A stretch of DNA of 41,845 bases from Candidatus Enterococcus ferrettii (GTDB lineage Bacteria; Bacillota; Bacilli; Lactobacillales; Enterococcaceae), in the NCBI RefSeq assembly GCF_017377655.1, contig NZ_JAFREL010000040.1, positions 1 through 41,845 on the forward strand. The letters are read 5' to 3'. Positions 22,551-31,602 of the stretch are shown piece by piece. Position 1 is the stretch's first letter. Every line of letters begins with the position of its first letter. Made by a program: the position numbers and the translations under genes. The notes under the pieces are model-generated. The model was not told where the DNA came from and made no database searches. It saw only the letters and a list, made by a program, of their open reading frames with translations.

Positions 22551-25223
22551 ATGAAGGAAGATTATCACCAGAAACTGCAACAATTGCAGGAAAGCTATCC
22601 ACAAAAAGATTTTGAGCAAGGTCTGAGCCAACAGGAAGCACAAGCACGTTTAGCTCAATTTGGCCCTAACAAACTGGAAACCAAGAAAACCCCGAAATGG
22701 AAACTGTTTTTACGTCAATTTCATAACATGATCATTTATATTTTAATCGTCGCGATGCTCTTAACTTTACTGATGGGTCATTCTTCTGATGCCATCATTA
22801 TCGGTCTGGTAGTTATCATTAATGCTTTTATCGGTTACTACCAGGAAGCAAATGCTTCAGACGCCCTGGAAAAAATCAAACAAATGCTGGCCACCGAAGC
22901 TACAGTCTATCGCGATGGTACTCGGATGGATATCCCTACCGAAGATTTAGTTGCTGGCGACGTAGTCTTTTTGGAAGCCGGAGACAGTGTACCTGCCGAC
23001 CTGCGAATTGTCGATGCTGACAACCTGCGGATTCAAGAAGCCAGCTTAACTGGAGAAGCCGATTCTATCGAAAAGACTGCTGCTGATTTGCCACAGGAAG
23101 AAGTTCCTTTGGCTGAACAAATCAACAAGGCCTTTGCTTCTACTTCCATTACAAACGGAAGCGGCTTGGGAGTGGTTATCGCTACGGCAACCGATACTGA
23201 AATTGGGAAAATTTCTACTGAAGTCAGTCAAGTGAAACAGCGCAAGTCTCCATTAATGCAGCAAATCGATGGCTTGGGTAAAGGCGTGTCTTATGTAGTT
23301 ATTGGAGCAGCGGTTATGCTGTTTTTATTCGGACTATTCTTTGACACCTATTCCCTTTCTGTTCTTTCACTGGCAGTTGTTACCATGATTGTTGGCTCCA
23401 TTCCTGAAGGGCTGCCGGCAACCACCTCAGTCATATTAGCAATGGGTGTCAGCGACATGGCTAAAAACAAACACACGATTGTCAAAACGTTGCCTGCCGT
23501 TGAAACATTGGGTTCAGTGGATGTGATTGCTACTGATAAAACGGGGACTTTGACCAAAAATGAAATGACTGTCACCGATGTATTGATTGATGAACATCAC
23601 TATACAGTCAGTGGTTTCGGGTATAAACCAGAGGGAAAACTACTGGAAAATGGTCAAATCGTGGCTCCTGATGAAAAAGTGCAACGCTTTTTAGAAGCAG
23701 GTTATGAAGCGAACGATACTTTGCTCTTTGAGGAAGACAATCGCTGGCAAATCAATGGCGAACCAACAGATGGCTCTTTTTTAACCTTATATCAAAAGTT
23801 GAAAAAAAACCCACCAGCTGTTACCGAAATTGATATGCTGCCCTTTGACTCAGAATATCGCTACATGGCGAAGCTGGTGCAACAGCCAAACGGTCAGCGC
23901 TTAGTTTATATTAAAGGCTCTCCGGATAAGCTGTTTCCGATGGCTCAAACTCAAGAAGCAGCCTTTGATCATGATTTTTGGAGCGAACAGGTGCTGGCAC
24001 TTTCTGAAGAAGGCAAGCGGGTTGTTGCAGTAGGGTATAAATCGGTCTCGTCAACAACTGAAGAGGTTACTCACGAGCTTTTAGCTAAAGGGATTCACTT
24101 CTTAGGTTTAGCCGGCATCATTGATCCACCGCGAGAAGAAGTTATTGGTTCCTTGAAGGACATGCGTCAAGCCGGTGTCGAAGTCAAAATGATCACCGGC
24201 GATCACCCAGTAACTGCCAAAACCATTGGTGAACAGCTAGGCTTAGCTCCTGAAATTAAAGCAATTACTGGTCCAGAATGGGATCGTTTGTCGCAAGTTG
24301 AAAAAGAAGCGGCTGCAATTAGCCACCAAGTATTTGCTCGAACGACGCCGAAAAATAAATTAGAGATCATCGAAGCTCTCCAGGCCAATCACAAAGTTAC
24401 TGCTATGACTGGTGATGGAGTGAATGATGCACCAGCCTTGAAACGAGCCGATATTGGTGTTGCAATGGGGATTAAAGGAACCGACGTTGCTAAAGATTCC
24501 GCTGATATGATTTTGGCTAATGATAACTTTGCTACCATGTCAGTTGCCATTCGTGAAGGTCGCCGAATATACGATAATATCAAGAAGAGTATTCTCTTCC
24601 TGCTGCCGACTTCCTTTGCTGAAGGTCTAATCATTGCATTTACCATCTTGATGCAGATTGACATGCCTTTACAGGCGACTCAGCTGCTATGGATCAATAT
24701 GGTTTCGGCAATTACAATTCAGTTTGCGTTCATCTTTGAACCAGCTGAAGAAGGCATCATGGATCGACCACCTCAGAAAACCGGCAGCCGCCTTATGAGC
24801 CGTCATGATATTTTTCAGATGGCCTACGTTTCGATTCTGATGGCGTTAACCGCCCTGATGGCTTACGATTGGATTTTAGATCGCGGAATTGATCATACTA
24901 CTGCAAGTACTATGATGGTAAATATTATTGTTATCAGCAAAATTTTCTATCTATTTAATATTCGTACTTCTCAGTATGCCCTGTCAAAGGAATTCTTTAC
25001 CAATAAGAAGGCTTTCGTTATCATTGCAATTATGATCGGACTGCAGCTAATCTTGACCTATGTGCCTTTCATGCAGCAAGCCTTCCACACAGCTCCTATG
25101 AGTTTAGTTGAATGGGGTGTTTCAATTCTTGCTGGTATGTTGATTCTAATCATTACTGAATTTGACAAATGGCGCAATCGCCGAAACAGCAAGCCAATTC
25201 TGGTTACCCACAAATCTTCATAA
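22551..25223 (+). CDS. P-type (P2) cation-translocating ATPase, ion uncertain
   Basis: A membrane cation pump of 890 residues. Visible parts: N-terminal cation ATPase domain, actuator loop LTGEAD (TGE), the TM4 motif PEGLPA, the phosphorylated Asp329 in DKTGTLTKNEMT, nucleotide domain KGSPDK, TGDHPVTA, hinge TGDGVNDAPALKRADIG, and six C-terminal helices. Glu of TM4 is kept, but in TM6 the SERCA pattern NLVTD reads NMVSA here, so the calcium-ligand Asp is missing, and TM5 has S where SERCA has N. Calcium specificity should not be assumed; Mg, Na, Mn or another ion is possible. A site AAGGAG lies 12 nt before ATG 22551. A leader ORF and terminator precede it; a shared terminator follows. Confidence 0.92.
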   Translation: MKEDYHQKLQQLQESYPQKDFEQGLSQQEAQARLAQFGPNKLETKKTPKWKLFLRQFHNMIIYILIVAMLLTLLMGHSSDAIIIGLVVIINAFIGYYQEANASDALEKIKQMLATEATVYRDGTRMDIPTEDLVAGDVVFLEAGDSVPADLRIVDADNLRIQEASLTGEADSIEKTAADLPQEEVPLAEQINKAFASTSITNGSGLGVVIATATDTEIGKISTEVSQVKQRKSPLMQQIDGLGKGVSYVVIGAAVMLFLFGLFFDTYSLSVLSLAVVTMIVGSIPEGLPATTSVILAMGVSDMAKNKHTIVKTLPAVETLGSVDVIATDKTGTLTKNEMTVTDVLIDEHHYTVSGFGYKPEGKLLENGQIVAPDEKVQRFLEAGYEANDTLLFEEDNRWQINGEPTDGSFLTLYQKLKKNPPAVTEIDMLPFDSEYRYMAKLVQQPNGQRLVYIKGSPDKLFPMAQTQEAAFDHDFWSEQVLALSEEGKRVVAVGYKSVSSTTEEVTHELLAKGIHFLGLAGIIDPPREEVIGSLKDMRQAGVEVKMITGDHPVTAKTIGEQLGLAPEIKAITGPEWDRLSQVEKEAAAISHQVFARTTPKNKLEIIEALQANHKVTAMTGDGVNDAPALKRADIGVAMGIKGTDVAKDSADMILANDNFATMSVAIREGRRIYDNIKKSILFLLPTSFAEGLIIAFTILMQIDMPLQATQLLWINMVSAITIQFAFIFEPAEEGIMDRPPQKTGSRLMSRHDIFQMAYVSILMALTALMAYDWILDRGIDHTTASTMMVNIIVISKIFYLFNIRTSQYALSKEFFTNKKAFVIIAIMIGLQLILTYVPFMQQAFHTAPMSLVEWGVSILAGMLILIITEFDKWRNRRNSKPILVTHKSS

Positions 25224-25230
25224 CATAAAT

Positions 25231-25258
25231 AAAACCCGAGTGTGATTGCTCGGGTTTT
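25231..25258 (+). terminator. Bidirectional terminator between ATPase and flippase genes
   Basis: AAAACCCGAG (25231-25240) and CTCGGGTTTT (25249-25258) form a perfect 10-bp stem with A and T tails on both sides, so it can serve the two convergent genes. Confidence 0.9.
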
Positions 25259-25261
25259 CTT

Positions 25262-26908
25262 CTATTTAATTCTCATTTTTTTACGCCAACGTTTCGCTCT
25301 TGCGCCCAACAATCTATCACCTAGACGAATTTTAAGGGTAAGATATAGATATAAACCGGTATTGAGCAGGCCTGTAATTAAACAAATCAACAATGCCTGT
25401 AAACGGCTGTCTGGGGATAACCAATGGTAGCTAAGCTGTTTGACACCGATTGTAATCACCCCACAAACCAATACCAATAACACAATTAGCAGGATCCGAC
25501 GAAAGGCCAGCTGATAATTGCTTTTTGTTGATTTTTTGATTTTTCTGAAAGACAACCCACAGGTAAGAGTCAGCCCTAAGATTGTTGCAATATGAGGACC
25601 ATAAGCCTCCAGTAATTCAATTAGCGGTGCTTGTAGGATTCCTTTCAAAACTAAGCCCGCAATCCAATAATACAAAGCAGGTTTCGCTAGTTCCAGACTT
25701 TGCAGCAACAAAGCAGTAAACAGTCCAAATGCTGCAACGAAACTGCTCAGCAAAACTAAGCTCATTACTCGGCTGCCTAAGAGATTGGCACCATAAAATA
25801 GAGTATAAACGGGCCGTACATTGATCATCAGCCAAAGCACTGCTGGTAAAATAAGATAAACAAAACGCTGCAAATGAATACTGATGAACCGAACAATTTC
25901 ACGTTTCTGCCGCTTAGCAATTCGCTCCAATAATGAAGGTAAGTAACGAAAGAGCAAGGTTCCGGCTGCTGCAATAGGCAAAATTGCAATCCGATCTGGA
26001 TTTGCTCGAAACAGTCCATAAAGGTTTAGCAGCTGTTCATTGCTGTAATTAGTATGAGCAGCCATCATTGGAATAAACGTCAGTTGATCCACTAGTTTAT
26101 AACCAAGGAGACCTCCACCTAAAAGTACATAAGGCAAAACCTCTAAAAAGGCTTCCCAAAGAATCATTTGAATGGAGTTTTCTATTTTATCCAAACTGCG
26201 CATTCCCTGAATTTCCCAGCGTTCCTGATCCTTCTGCCAGCAAAGCAGTAAGACTACCAAAGCTCCTACAGCGCCCACTGAAGCAGCAAATACACTTTGG
26301 ATGACGGCAGTACGAAAATTACTTTGGACTACCTGTAACAAGAAAAAACTGCTCAGAAGAATAAACAATGCTTGCAGTCCGCGATAAACTAGCTGGGATA
26401 AACCAATGGAAAACATGTCCTGCATGCCTTGAAAATAGCCCTGTAATACGCGCATCACTGGGAAAAACACCAAGGCAAGACTCATAGAACGATAAATTGC
26501 TGTTAAGTCTTCCCCGCCTCTTGAGACACTGGCTAAAAATGGAGCCAAGAAAAACATTACTCCTGCTGCCAGCACACCTGAAGCTAAACTAATCTGCAGG
26601 CAGCGAATGAATAACCGCTGACTGGTTCGATATTCACTCATGGCATTGTATTTTTCCACCTGTTGGGCCAAAAGACTGGGAAGTCCACCTGTAGCCACCA
26701 AGCCAAAAACACCAAACCAAGTATAACTCATATCAAAGTAGCTATTCGCAATATTTCCTTGCCCCTTCATCCATGCGTACCAAGGAATAATCAATACCGC
26801 TCCTAATAAGCAGGAATAAAAAGTGCCGCTTGTTAACCAAGAAGCCTGTTGAATCACCTTTTCTTTCGGGTGATAAACGGGTCGATAGGCCGCTTTGCGA
26901 TTGTCCAT
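25262..26908 (-). CDS. Polysaccharide/lipid flippase of the MurJ-SpoVB-YtgP type
   Basis: An integral membrane protein of 548 residues with about fourteen hydrophobic helices and the MOP-superfamily pattern (GLVATGGLPSLLAQQVEKY; RVLQGYFQGMQDMFSIGLSQ). YtgP-like members act as lipid II flippases in Gram-positive bacteria. It lies back to back with murE, the same pairing seen in streptococci, which supports a role in peptidoglycan precursor transport. Short basic N-terminus and a very basic C-terminal tail (RAKRWRKKMRIK) lie in the cytoplasm. Activity as lipid II flippase is inferred from family and neighbourhood. Confidence 0.87.
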   Translation of the reverse strand: MDNRKAAYRPVYHPKEKVIQQASWLTSGTFYSCLLGAVLIIPWYAWMKGQGNIANSYFDMSYTWFGVFGLVATGGLPSLLAQQVEKYNAMSEYRTSQRLFIRCLQISLASGVLAAGVMFFLAPFLASVSRGGEDLTAIYRSMSLALVFFPVMRVLQGYFQGMQDMFSIGLSQLVYRGLQALFILLSSFFLLQVVQSNFRTAVIQSVFAASVGAVGALVVLLLCWQKDQERWEIQGMRSLDKIENSIQMILWEAFLEVLPYVLLGGGLLGYKLVDQLTFIPMMAAHTNYSNEQLLNLYGLFRANPDRIAILPIAAAGTLLFRYLPSLLERIAKRQKREIVRFISIHLQRFVYLILPAVLWLMINVRPVYTLFYGANLLGSRVMSLVLLSSFVAAFGLFTALLLQSLELAKPALYYWIAGLVLKGILQAPLIELLEAYGPHIATILGLTLTCGLSFRKIKKSTKSNYQLAFRRILLIVLLVLVCGVITIGVKQLSYHWLSPDSRLQALLICLITGLLNTGLYLYLTLKIRLGDRLLGARAKRWRKKMRIK

Positions 26909-27213
26909 AATAACCTGCTTTCTTTTTTCAGCTGGCCCATGCCAACCATTCTTTGTTCTAAAATGAAGCCTTCCTGACTAATAATGACAAGATTCCCAAA
27001 AATTAAATTTGATATTCAGAAATTGAATTTAGCTGTATTTCTTTATTTTAAAATTGATACTAACAATCCAAAAACACCAAGTATCCATTTTTACCATAAA
27101 TTGATTATAATAATAAGAAAATATGCGGTCAACTAGCAAAAGCTGAAGTTTGCTGATTTTCTCATAAAGCCTTCATGAACTTTGTCCTTTTTTACACTGC
27201 ATAATAATCGCTG

Positions 27214-27222
27214 TGCTATAAT
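27214..27222 (+). promoter_or_regulatory. Extended -10 promoter of murE
   Basis: TGCTATAAT (27214-27222) is an extended -10; a good -35 at 17 bp is not visible. It lies 31 bp before the ATG. The remaining part of the gene-free 26909-27253 is AT-rich, with no other feature that I can support. Confidence 0.6.
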
Positions 27223-27253
27223 AACTTAGACAAAATGTAACGGAGGTTGCTGC

Positions 27254-28753
27254 ATGACTTTAACATTGACGCAGATCCAAACAATTTTAGAAAAAGAAAA
27301 CCTATTACGAGAGTTTATTACACCAGCTAAATGGTGCTTGACGGCTCCCTTTGAAAAAAACTTTCAGCAATTGTCCTATGATTCCCGCCAAGTGGATGAG
27401 AACACTTTATTCTTCTGTAAAGGAAATAATTTCAAGCAGGATTACTTGGAGCAAGCATTAGAACAAGGATTGTCCGTTTATATTGCTGAACAAGCTTACG
27501 AGGTAGATGCGGAGTTAGCTATCATCGTTCATGACATTCGAAAAGCCTTGGCTGTTTTAAGTATGGCCTTTTATGATCATCCCCAGGAAAAACTGAAAAT
27601 CGTTGGTATTACTGGAACCAAAGGCAAAACAACCACAGCCTATTTCGCCAAAAAAATTCTGGACCGTTCGAATGGGCAAAAAACAGCTTTATTCTCTACA
27701 TTGAGTACTACCTTAGATGGCATTACCTTCTTCAAGTCACAATTGACAACGCCAGAATCTTTAGAGCTGTACAAGATGATGCATCAAGCAGTGGGAAATG
27801 GTATGACTCATCTTGTAATGGAGGTTTCTTCACAAGCTTACAAAGTGGCTCGAGTCTATGGGTTGACGTTTGATGTAGGTATTTTCTTAAATATTTCACC
27901 GGATCATATCGGACCGATAGAGCATCCTACCTTTGAGGATTATTTCTACTGCAAACGTCAGCTGATTGCTAATTCAAAAAAAGTTGTTTTGCAAAACGAG
28001 ACAGACCATAGTGATTTGCTGCTGGAAATGGCTCAACAACGAAATATTCCTGTTATTACCTATGGCGATATGGGAGCTGATTACCATGTTGAACCATTGG
28101 AACATCCCTTATCTTTCGTTTTACAAGCTGAAGCAGATGATTTAGGTCTTAATGGTGAATACACTATACGTTTAGCGGGAGATTTTAACAAAGAAAATGC
28201 TTCGGCCGCTTTAATTGCCAGCCGATTGGTAGGTGCAGATCTTGCCAATGCTAAAAAAGGACTAGCAGAAGCACTAGTTCCTGGTCGGATGAATCTTTTA
28301 ATTAAAGAAAATGGCGCCCACATTTATGTAGATTATGCTCACAATTATTTGAGCATGAAGACGATCCTATCCTTTGCCAAGGATAACCATCCTGAAGGTA
28401 AACTTACCGTCGTCACTGGTTCTACCGGCAACAAAGCCGAATCCCGCCGTGAAGGACTGGGACAAGCGATTGGTGAATTTGCCGATGCAGCCATTCTTAC
28501 TATGGACGATTCTAACTTTGAAGATCCGAAAAAAATTGCCGATGAAATCCAAGAGGCGATTCAAAACGAGCAAGTTTCTGTTTCTTATATTGAAGATCGT
28601 AAACGAGCAATTTTACAAGCTATAGAAGCTGCTGGCCCTAATGATGCCGTTATCTTAGCTGGTAAAGGAACTGACAACTATATGACCTTAAACGGAAAAG
28701 ACGAGTTTTATGAAGGTGATTATGTCATTGTAGAGAATTACTTAAACAAATAA
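27254..28753 (+). CDS. murE: UDP-N-acetylmuramoyl-tripeptide synthetase (MurE), probably L-lysine adding
   Basis: Adds the third amino acid to UDP-MurNAc-L-Ala-D-Glu in the cytoplasm. 499 residues with the three Mur ligase domains: N-terminal substrate-binding, central ATPase with the P-loop GTKGKTTT (121-128) and MEVSSQAY, and C-terminal GRMN ... DYAHN ... STGNKAESRR. Where DAP-adding enzymes have DNPR, the sequence here is MDDSNFEDP (417-425), lacking the DAP-binding arginine, which fits an L-Lys enzyme as in enterococci and streptococci. ATG 27254 follows GGAGG. It is transcribed away from the flippase and ends in a long hairpin. Confidence 0.92.
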   Translation: MTLTLTQIQTILEKENLLREFITPAKWCLTAPFEKNFQQLSYDSRQVDENTLFFCKGNNFKQDYLEQALEQGLSVYIAEQAYEVDAELAIIVHDIRKALAVLSMAFYDHPQEKLKIVGITGTKGKTTTAYFAKKILDRSNGQKTALFSTLSTTLDGITFFKSQLTTPESLELYKMMHQAVGNGMTHLVMEVSSQAYKVARVYGLTFDVGIFLNISPDHIGPIEHPTFEDYFYCKRQLIANSKKVVLQNETDHSDLLLEMAQQRNIPVITYGDMGADYHVEPLEHPLSFVLQAEADDLGLNGEYTIRLAGDFNKENASAALIASRLVGADLANAKKGLAEALVPGRMNLLIKENGAHIYVDYAHNYLSMKTILSFAKDNHPEGKLTVVTGSTGNKAESRREGLGQAIGEFADAAILTMDDSNFEDPKKIADEIQEAIQNEQVSVSYIEDRKRAILQAIEAAGPNDAVILAGKGTDNYMTLNGKDEFYEGDYVIVENYLNK

Positions 28754-28763
28754 ACTGACATCA

Positions 28764-28801
28764 GAAGAGGACCTAAAATGTGCCCATTTTAGGTCCTCTT
28801 C
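28764..28801 (+). terminator. Terminator hairpin of murE
   Basis: A 17-bp perfect stem (28764-28780 with 28785-28801) with loop TGCC; the tail is only CTTT-like, so the long stem must provide most of the effect. Confidence 0.75.
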
Positions 28802-28837
28802 TTTAACTGGTATTACGCTGTCAGTGCCTTCAAACAA

Positions 28838-28869
28838 GAAAAAAATACTCCATCTTACAAGACAGAGTA
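28838..28869 (-). terminator. Terminator of the efaCBA operon
   Basis: On the minus strand TACTC/GAGTA with an inner TCTT/AAGA stem (28846-28869) is followed by T at 28845-28838. Confidence 0.7.
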
Positions 28870-28879
28870 CTTTCCTTTT

Positions 28880-29818
28880 TTATTGGGATAAGCCTTCCGA
28901 GATCTTATCCAGATTCCATTTCATCATGGCGTAATAGCTGTCGCCATCTTCACCCTTTTCAGCAACGGAGTCAGTGAAAATCTTGGCATAAATTGGGATA
29001 TTCGTATCCTTGGAAACAGTCTTCATTGGTTTCTCATTTACACTGCTTTCAACAAATAAAGATGGAACATTGCTAGCACGTAAATTTTGAACGAGCTCCT
29101 TAATTTGATCAGGGGTTCCCTCTTCTTCTGTATTGATCTCCCAAATATATGCACTTGGAATATTGTAAGCCTTGGAGAAGTATTTGAAACATCCTTCACT
29201 AGTAACGATCATTTTCTTGTCTTCAGGAATTGCGGCGAATTTTTCCTTAGCCTCCTGATCCAATGTGCTTAATTTATCTACATATTTGTTAAGATTCGCT
29301 TGATAGAATTCTTGATTGTCAGGATCCTTAGCTGAAAGCTGCTTCTCAATATTCTTGGCGTAGATAATGCCATTTTCCAGATTTAGCCAGGCATGTGGGT
29401 CTTCTTTTCCTTTTTCGCTTTGTCCTTCTAAATAAATGACTTCAACATCATCACTAACTGCGAAGTAGTCCTGATCCTTTTTCTTATTGGCATTGTCCAC
29501 CAATTTGGTAAACCAGGCATTCCCACCGGTTTCCAGATTAATGCCATTGTAGAAAATGACATCGGCTTTACTGGTCTTTTGCACATCCTCTGGCAAAGGC
29601 TCATATTCATGAGGATCCTTCCCCACCGGCACAATACTATGCAAAACAATTCGATCCTGTCCAATTGTTTTAGCCATATCAGCTAAGATCGAATTAGTTA
29701 CGACCACTTTCAATTTTCCATTATCCTCTTCTTTAGTGGAAGCAGACTCGGAGGAGCATGCGGCAAATATCACTAGGCCTAGAATGGCGAATAGACTACT
29801 CTTTAAAATTTTTTTCAT
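28880..29818 (-). CDS. efaA: Manganese-binding lipoprotein of ABC transporter, EfaA/PsaA type
   Basis: Cluster A-I extracellular solute-binding protein (312 residues) anchored as lipoprotein: signal peptide with lipobox IFAAC (lipidated Cys21). The four metal ligands of the PsaA/EfaA family are present: His70 (DPHEYEPLP), His142 (DPHAWLN), Glu208 (TSEGCF) and Asp283 (FTDSVAE); His, His, Glu, Asp is the manganese-type set. It delivers Mn2+ to EfaB/EfaC. Its ATG overlaps the efaB stop by four bases. Related proteins are virulence-associated antigens in enterococci and streptococci. Confidence 0.94.
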   Translation of the reverse strand: MKKILKSSLFAILGLVIFAACSSESASTKEEDNGKLKVVVTNSILADMAKTIGQDRIVLHSIVPVGKDPHEYEPLPEDVQKTSKADVIFYNGINLETGGNAWFTKLVDNANKKKDQDYFAVSDDVEVIYLEGQSEKGKEDPHAWLNLENGIIYAKNIEKQLSAKDPDNQEFYQANLNKYVDKLSTLDQEAKEKFAAIPEDKKMIVTSEGCFKYFSKAYNIPSAYIWEINTEEEGTPDQIKELVQNLRASNVPSLFVESSVNEKPMKTVSKDTNIPIYAKIFTDSVAEKGEDGDSYYAMMKWNLDKISEGLSQ

Positions 29819-30657
29819 TCACTTGCTACCTTCTTTCGTAAAAAATTTTGTTTTGGTGACACAAAGAAACTGATGATAAAGAAGCTGGTTGCTGTTAAGA
29901 CGATGCAGGATCCGACAGCAATATTGAATGTATAGCCGATAAACAGCCCTAGCAAAGAAGACAAAGCCCCCAGACAAGCAGAAATCAGCATCATGGTCTT
30001 CAAGCTATTTGAATATAGATAAGCAGTTGCTGCTGGTGTAATCAGCATCGCTACGATCAAAATAGTTCCGACACTCTGCATTGCTGTTACTGCTACCAAA
30101 GTCAGCAGGATCATCAGTAAATAATGGTAAAAATTTACCTTCATTCCTAATGCTTTGGCCATTAGTGGGTCAAAGGAAGTAATTAGCAGCTCCTTAAAGA
30201 ATAAAATAATTACGGCCAACACAATGACTGCTACACCAATCGTGATCCATTTATCAATGTCTTGTACCGCTAAAATATTCCCAAATAGGATATGGAATAA
30301 GTCTGTCGAACTGTTGGCAACTCCGATTAAGATTACTCCTAATGCTAAAAATGAACTGAAGGTAATCCCAATTGCTGTATCTCCCTTCACTACACTATTA
30401 CTTTTGATAAAGGTGATGATAACTGAAGCTAAAATTCCAAAAGTAATGGCCCCAATAAAGAAATTAATTCCTAATATGTAGGAAATCGCCACTCCCGGCA
30501 GAACCGCATGAGAAATAGCATCCCCCATTAAAGACATCCCTCGTAGGATAATAAAGCAGCCTACCACCCCGGAAACAACGCCAATAACTAAAGCGGTGAT
30601 TAAGGCATTTTGCAGAAAATGAAACTCCTGCAATCCTTCAATAAAATTAGCTAGCAT
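29815..30657 (-). CDS. efaB: Manganese ABC transporter permease
   Basis: Integral membrane permease of the ABC-3 family, 280 residues and about eight to nine helices ([30 protein letters not shown] is the family start region, cited by its key residues G, D, H). The start is ATG 30657 (AGGAAG before it), overlapping the ATPase gene by 11 bp; an open extension to 30693 lies within the ATPase gene and is rejected. It is translationally coupled to both neighbours. Confidence 0.93.
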   Translation of the reverse strand: MLANFIEGLQEFHFLQNALITALVIGVVSGVVGCFIILRGMSLMGDAISHAVLPGVAISYILGINFFIGAITFGILASVIITFIKSNSVVKGDTAIGITFSSFLALGVILIGVANSSTDLFHILFGNILAVQDIDKWITIGVAVIVLAVIILFFKELLITSFDPLMAKALGMKVNFYHYLLMILLTLVAVTAMQSVGTILIVAMLITPAATAYLYSNSLKTMMLISACLGALSSLLGLFIGYTFNIAVGSCIVLTATSFFIISFFVSPKQNFLRKKVASE

Positions 30658-31381
30658 GGCGAACTTCCTCTCCGATAAAAATCGTATCGCCATATGCTCG
30701 AATCAAATTGGCTTTACGGAACGTTTCCTTTGTTTTTCCCACTGCAATCAATTCCTTATTCAGCAAAATGACCTGATCAAAGTAAGTTTCAACTTTACCC
30801 AAATCATGGTGGACAATCAGAATTGTTTTGCCTTGTTTCTTTAGCTGCTGCAATGTTTGCATGATAATGCCTTCGCTGACGGAGTCAATCCCTACAAAGG
30901 GCTCATCAAGAAAAATATAATCCGCCTGTTGAACTAAGCAACGTGCAACTAGTACCCGTTGAAATTGTCCCCCTGACAACTCGCTGATTTGGCGATCCGC
31001 ATATTTTTCCATACCTACCTCTGTTAAAGCTGCTTGAACATCTTGCCACTGTTTAGCACCAAGTCGCTTAAATAAACCTACTGCTGGAAAAGTTCCTAAA
31101 GAGACGCATTCCTTAACTGTAATAGGAAAAGTAAAATCAAGCGCGCTTTTTTGTTCCACATAAGCGATAGAACTTAGTCGTTTCGTTGCAGCTTCTCCAT
31201 CTATCACGGCATTCCCACTATGAGGAACTATATTTAAAATGGCCTTCAGTAACGTTGACTTCCCAGCACCATTGGGTCCGATAACCCCAGTAATGGTTGG
31301 TCCCTCCAGCGAAAGATTAATATCCTCCAGAGCTGTTCCTTGATTGTTGTAGCTGACGTTAATATTTTCACAGATAATCAT
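30647..31381 (-). CDS. efaC: Manganese ABC transporter ATPase
   Basis: Cytoplasmic ATP-hydrolysing subunit, 244 residues, first gene of the operon. Walker [13 protein letters not shown] signature LSGGQFQRV, Walker B YIFLDEP and the switch histidine in LIVHHD are all intact. ATG 31381 follows GAGGTGGG. Upstream lie a DtxR-type and a Fur-type operator, matching the known control of efaCBA by the manganese regulator EfaR in E. faecalis. Confidence 0.94.
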   Translation of the reverse strand: MIICENINVSYNNQGTALEDINLSLEGPTITGVIGPNGAGKSTLLKAILNIVPHSGNAVIDGEAATKRLSSIAYVEQKSALDFTFPITVKECVSLGTFPAVGLFKRLGAKQWQDVQAALTEVGMEKYADRQISELSGGQFQRVLVARCLVQQADYIFLDEPFVGIDSVSEGIIMQTLQQLKKQGKTILIVHHDLGKVETYFDQVILLNKELIAVGKTKETFRKANLIRAYGDTIFIGEEVRHAS

Positions 31382-31402
31382 TTTTACCCACCTCGAATGA
31401 AT

Positions 31403-31417
31403 TGATAATAATTCTCA
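31403..31417 (-). promoter_or_regulatory. Fur-type box in the efaCBA leader
   Basis: On the minus strand TGAGAATTATTATCA fits the 7-1-7 Fur consensus TGATAATNATTATCA with one mismatch. It lies between the EfaR-type box and the ribosome binding site of efaC. Recognition by Fur, PerR or Zur cannot be told apart by eye. Confidence 0.55.
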
Positions 31418-31429
31418 TTTTCTATAGTT

Positions 31430-31443
31430 TTAGGTTAGCCTAA
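31430..31443 (-). promoter_or_regulatory. DtxR/MntR/EfaR-type operator of efaCBA
   Basis: TTAGGTTAGCCTAA (31430-31443) matches the first 14 bases of the DtxR-family operator TTAGGTTAGCCTAACCTAA and continues with TTTTA. On the minus strand a TTGACT lies upstream (about 31455-31460), so the box overlaps the region between -35 and -10 and should repress when manganese is bound to the regulator. Confidence 0.75.
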
Positions 31444-31602
31444 TTTTATAGATAAGTCAACTCTAATTTTTAATTCAAGTACAACTTATGTTTTCTAGAA
31501 AATTTCAATGGCGGATTTCAAATTGAAGTGAAAGCATTTTTTTTGATGTCTGTTAAATTCTATGACAAACTAAATGTATTCATTTAAATGGAGGGAAGAA
31601 CG

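Noticed and set aside
31525..31545. cre site before gldA (TGAAAGCATTTTTT)
   Set aside because: It lacks the central CG and the 3' half of the cre consensus.
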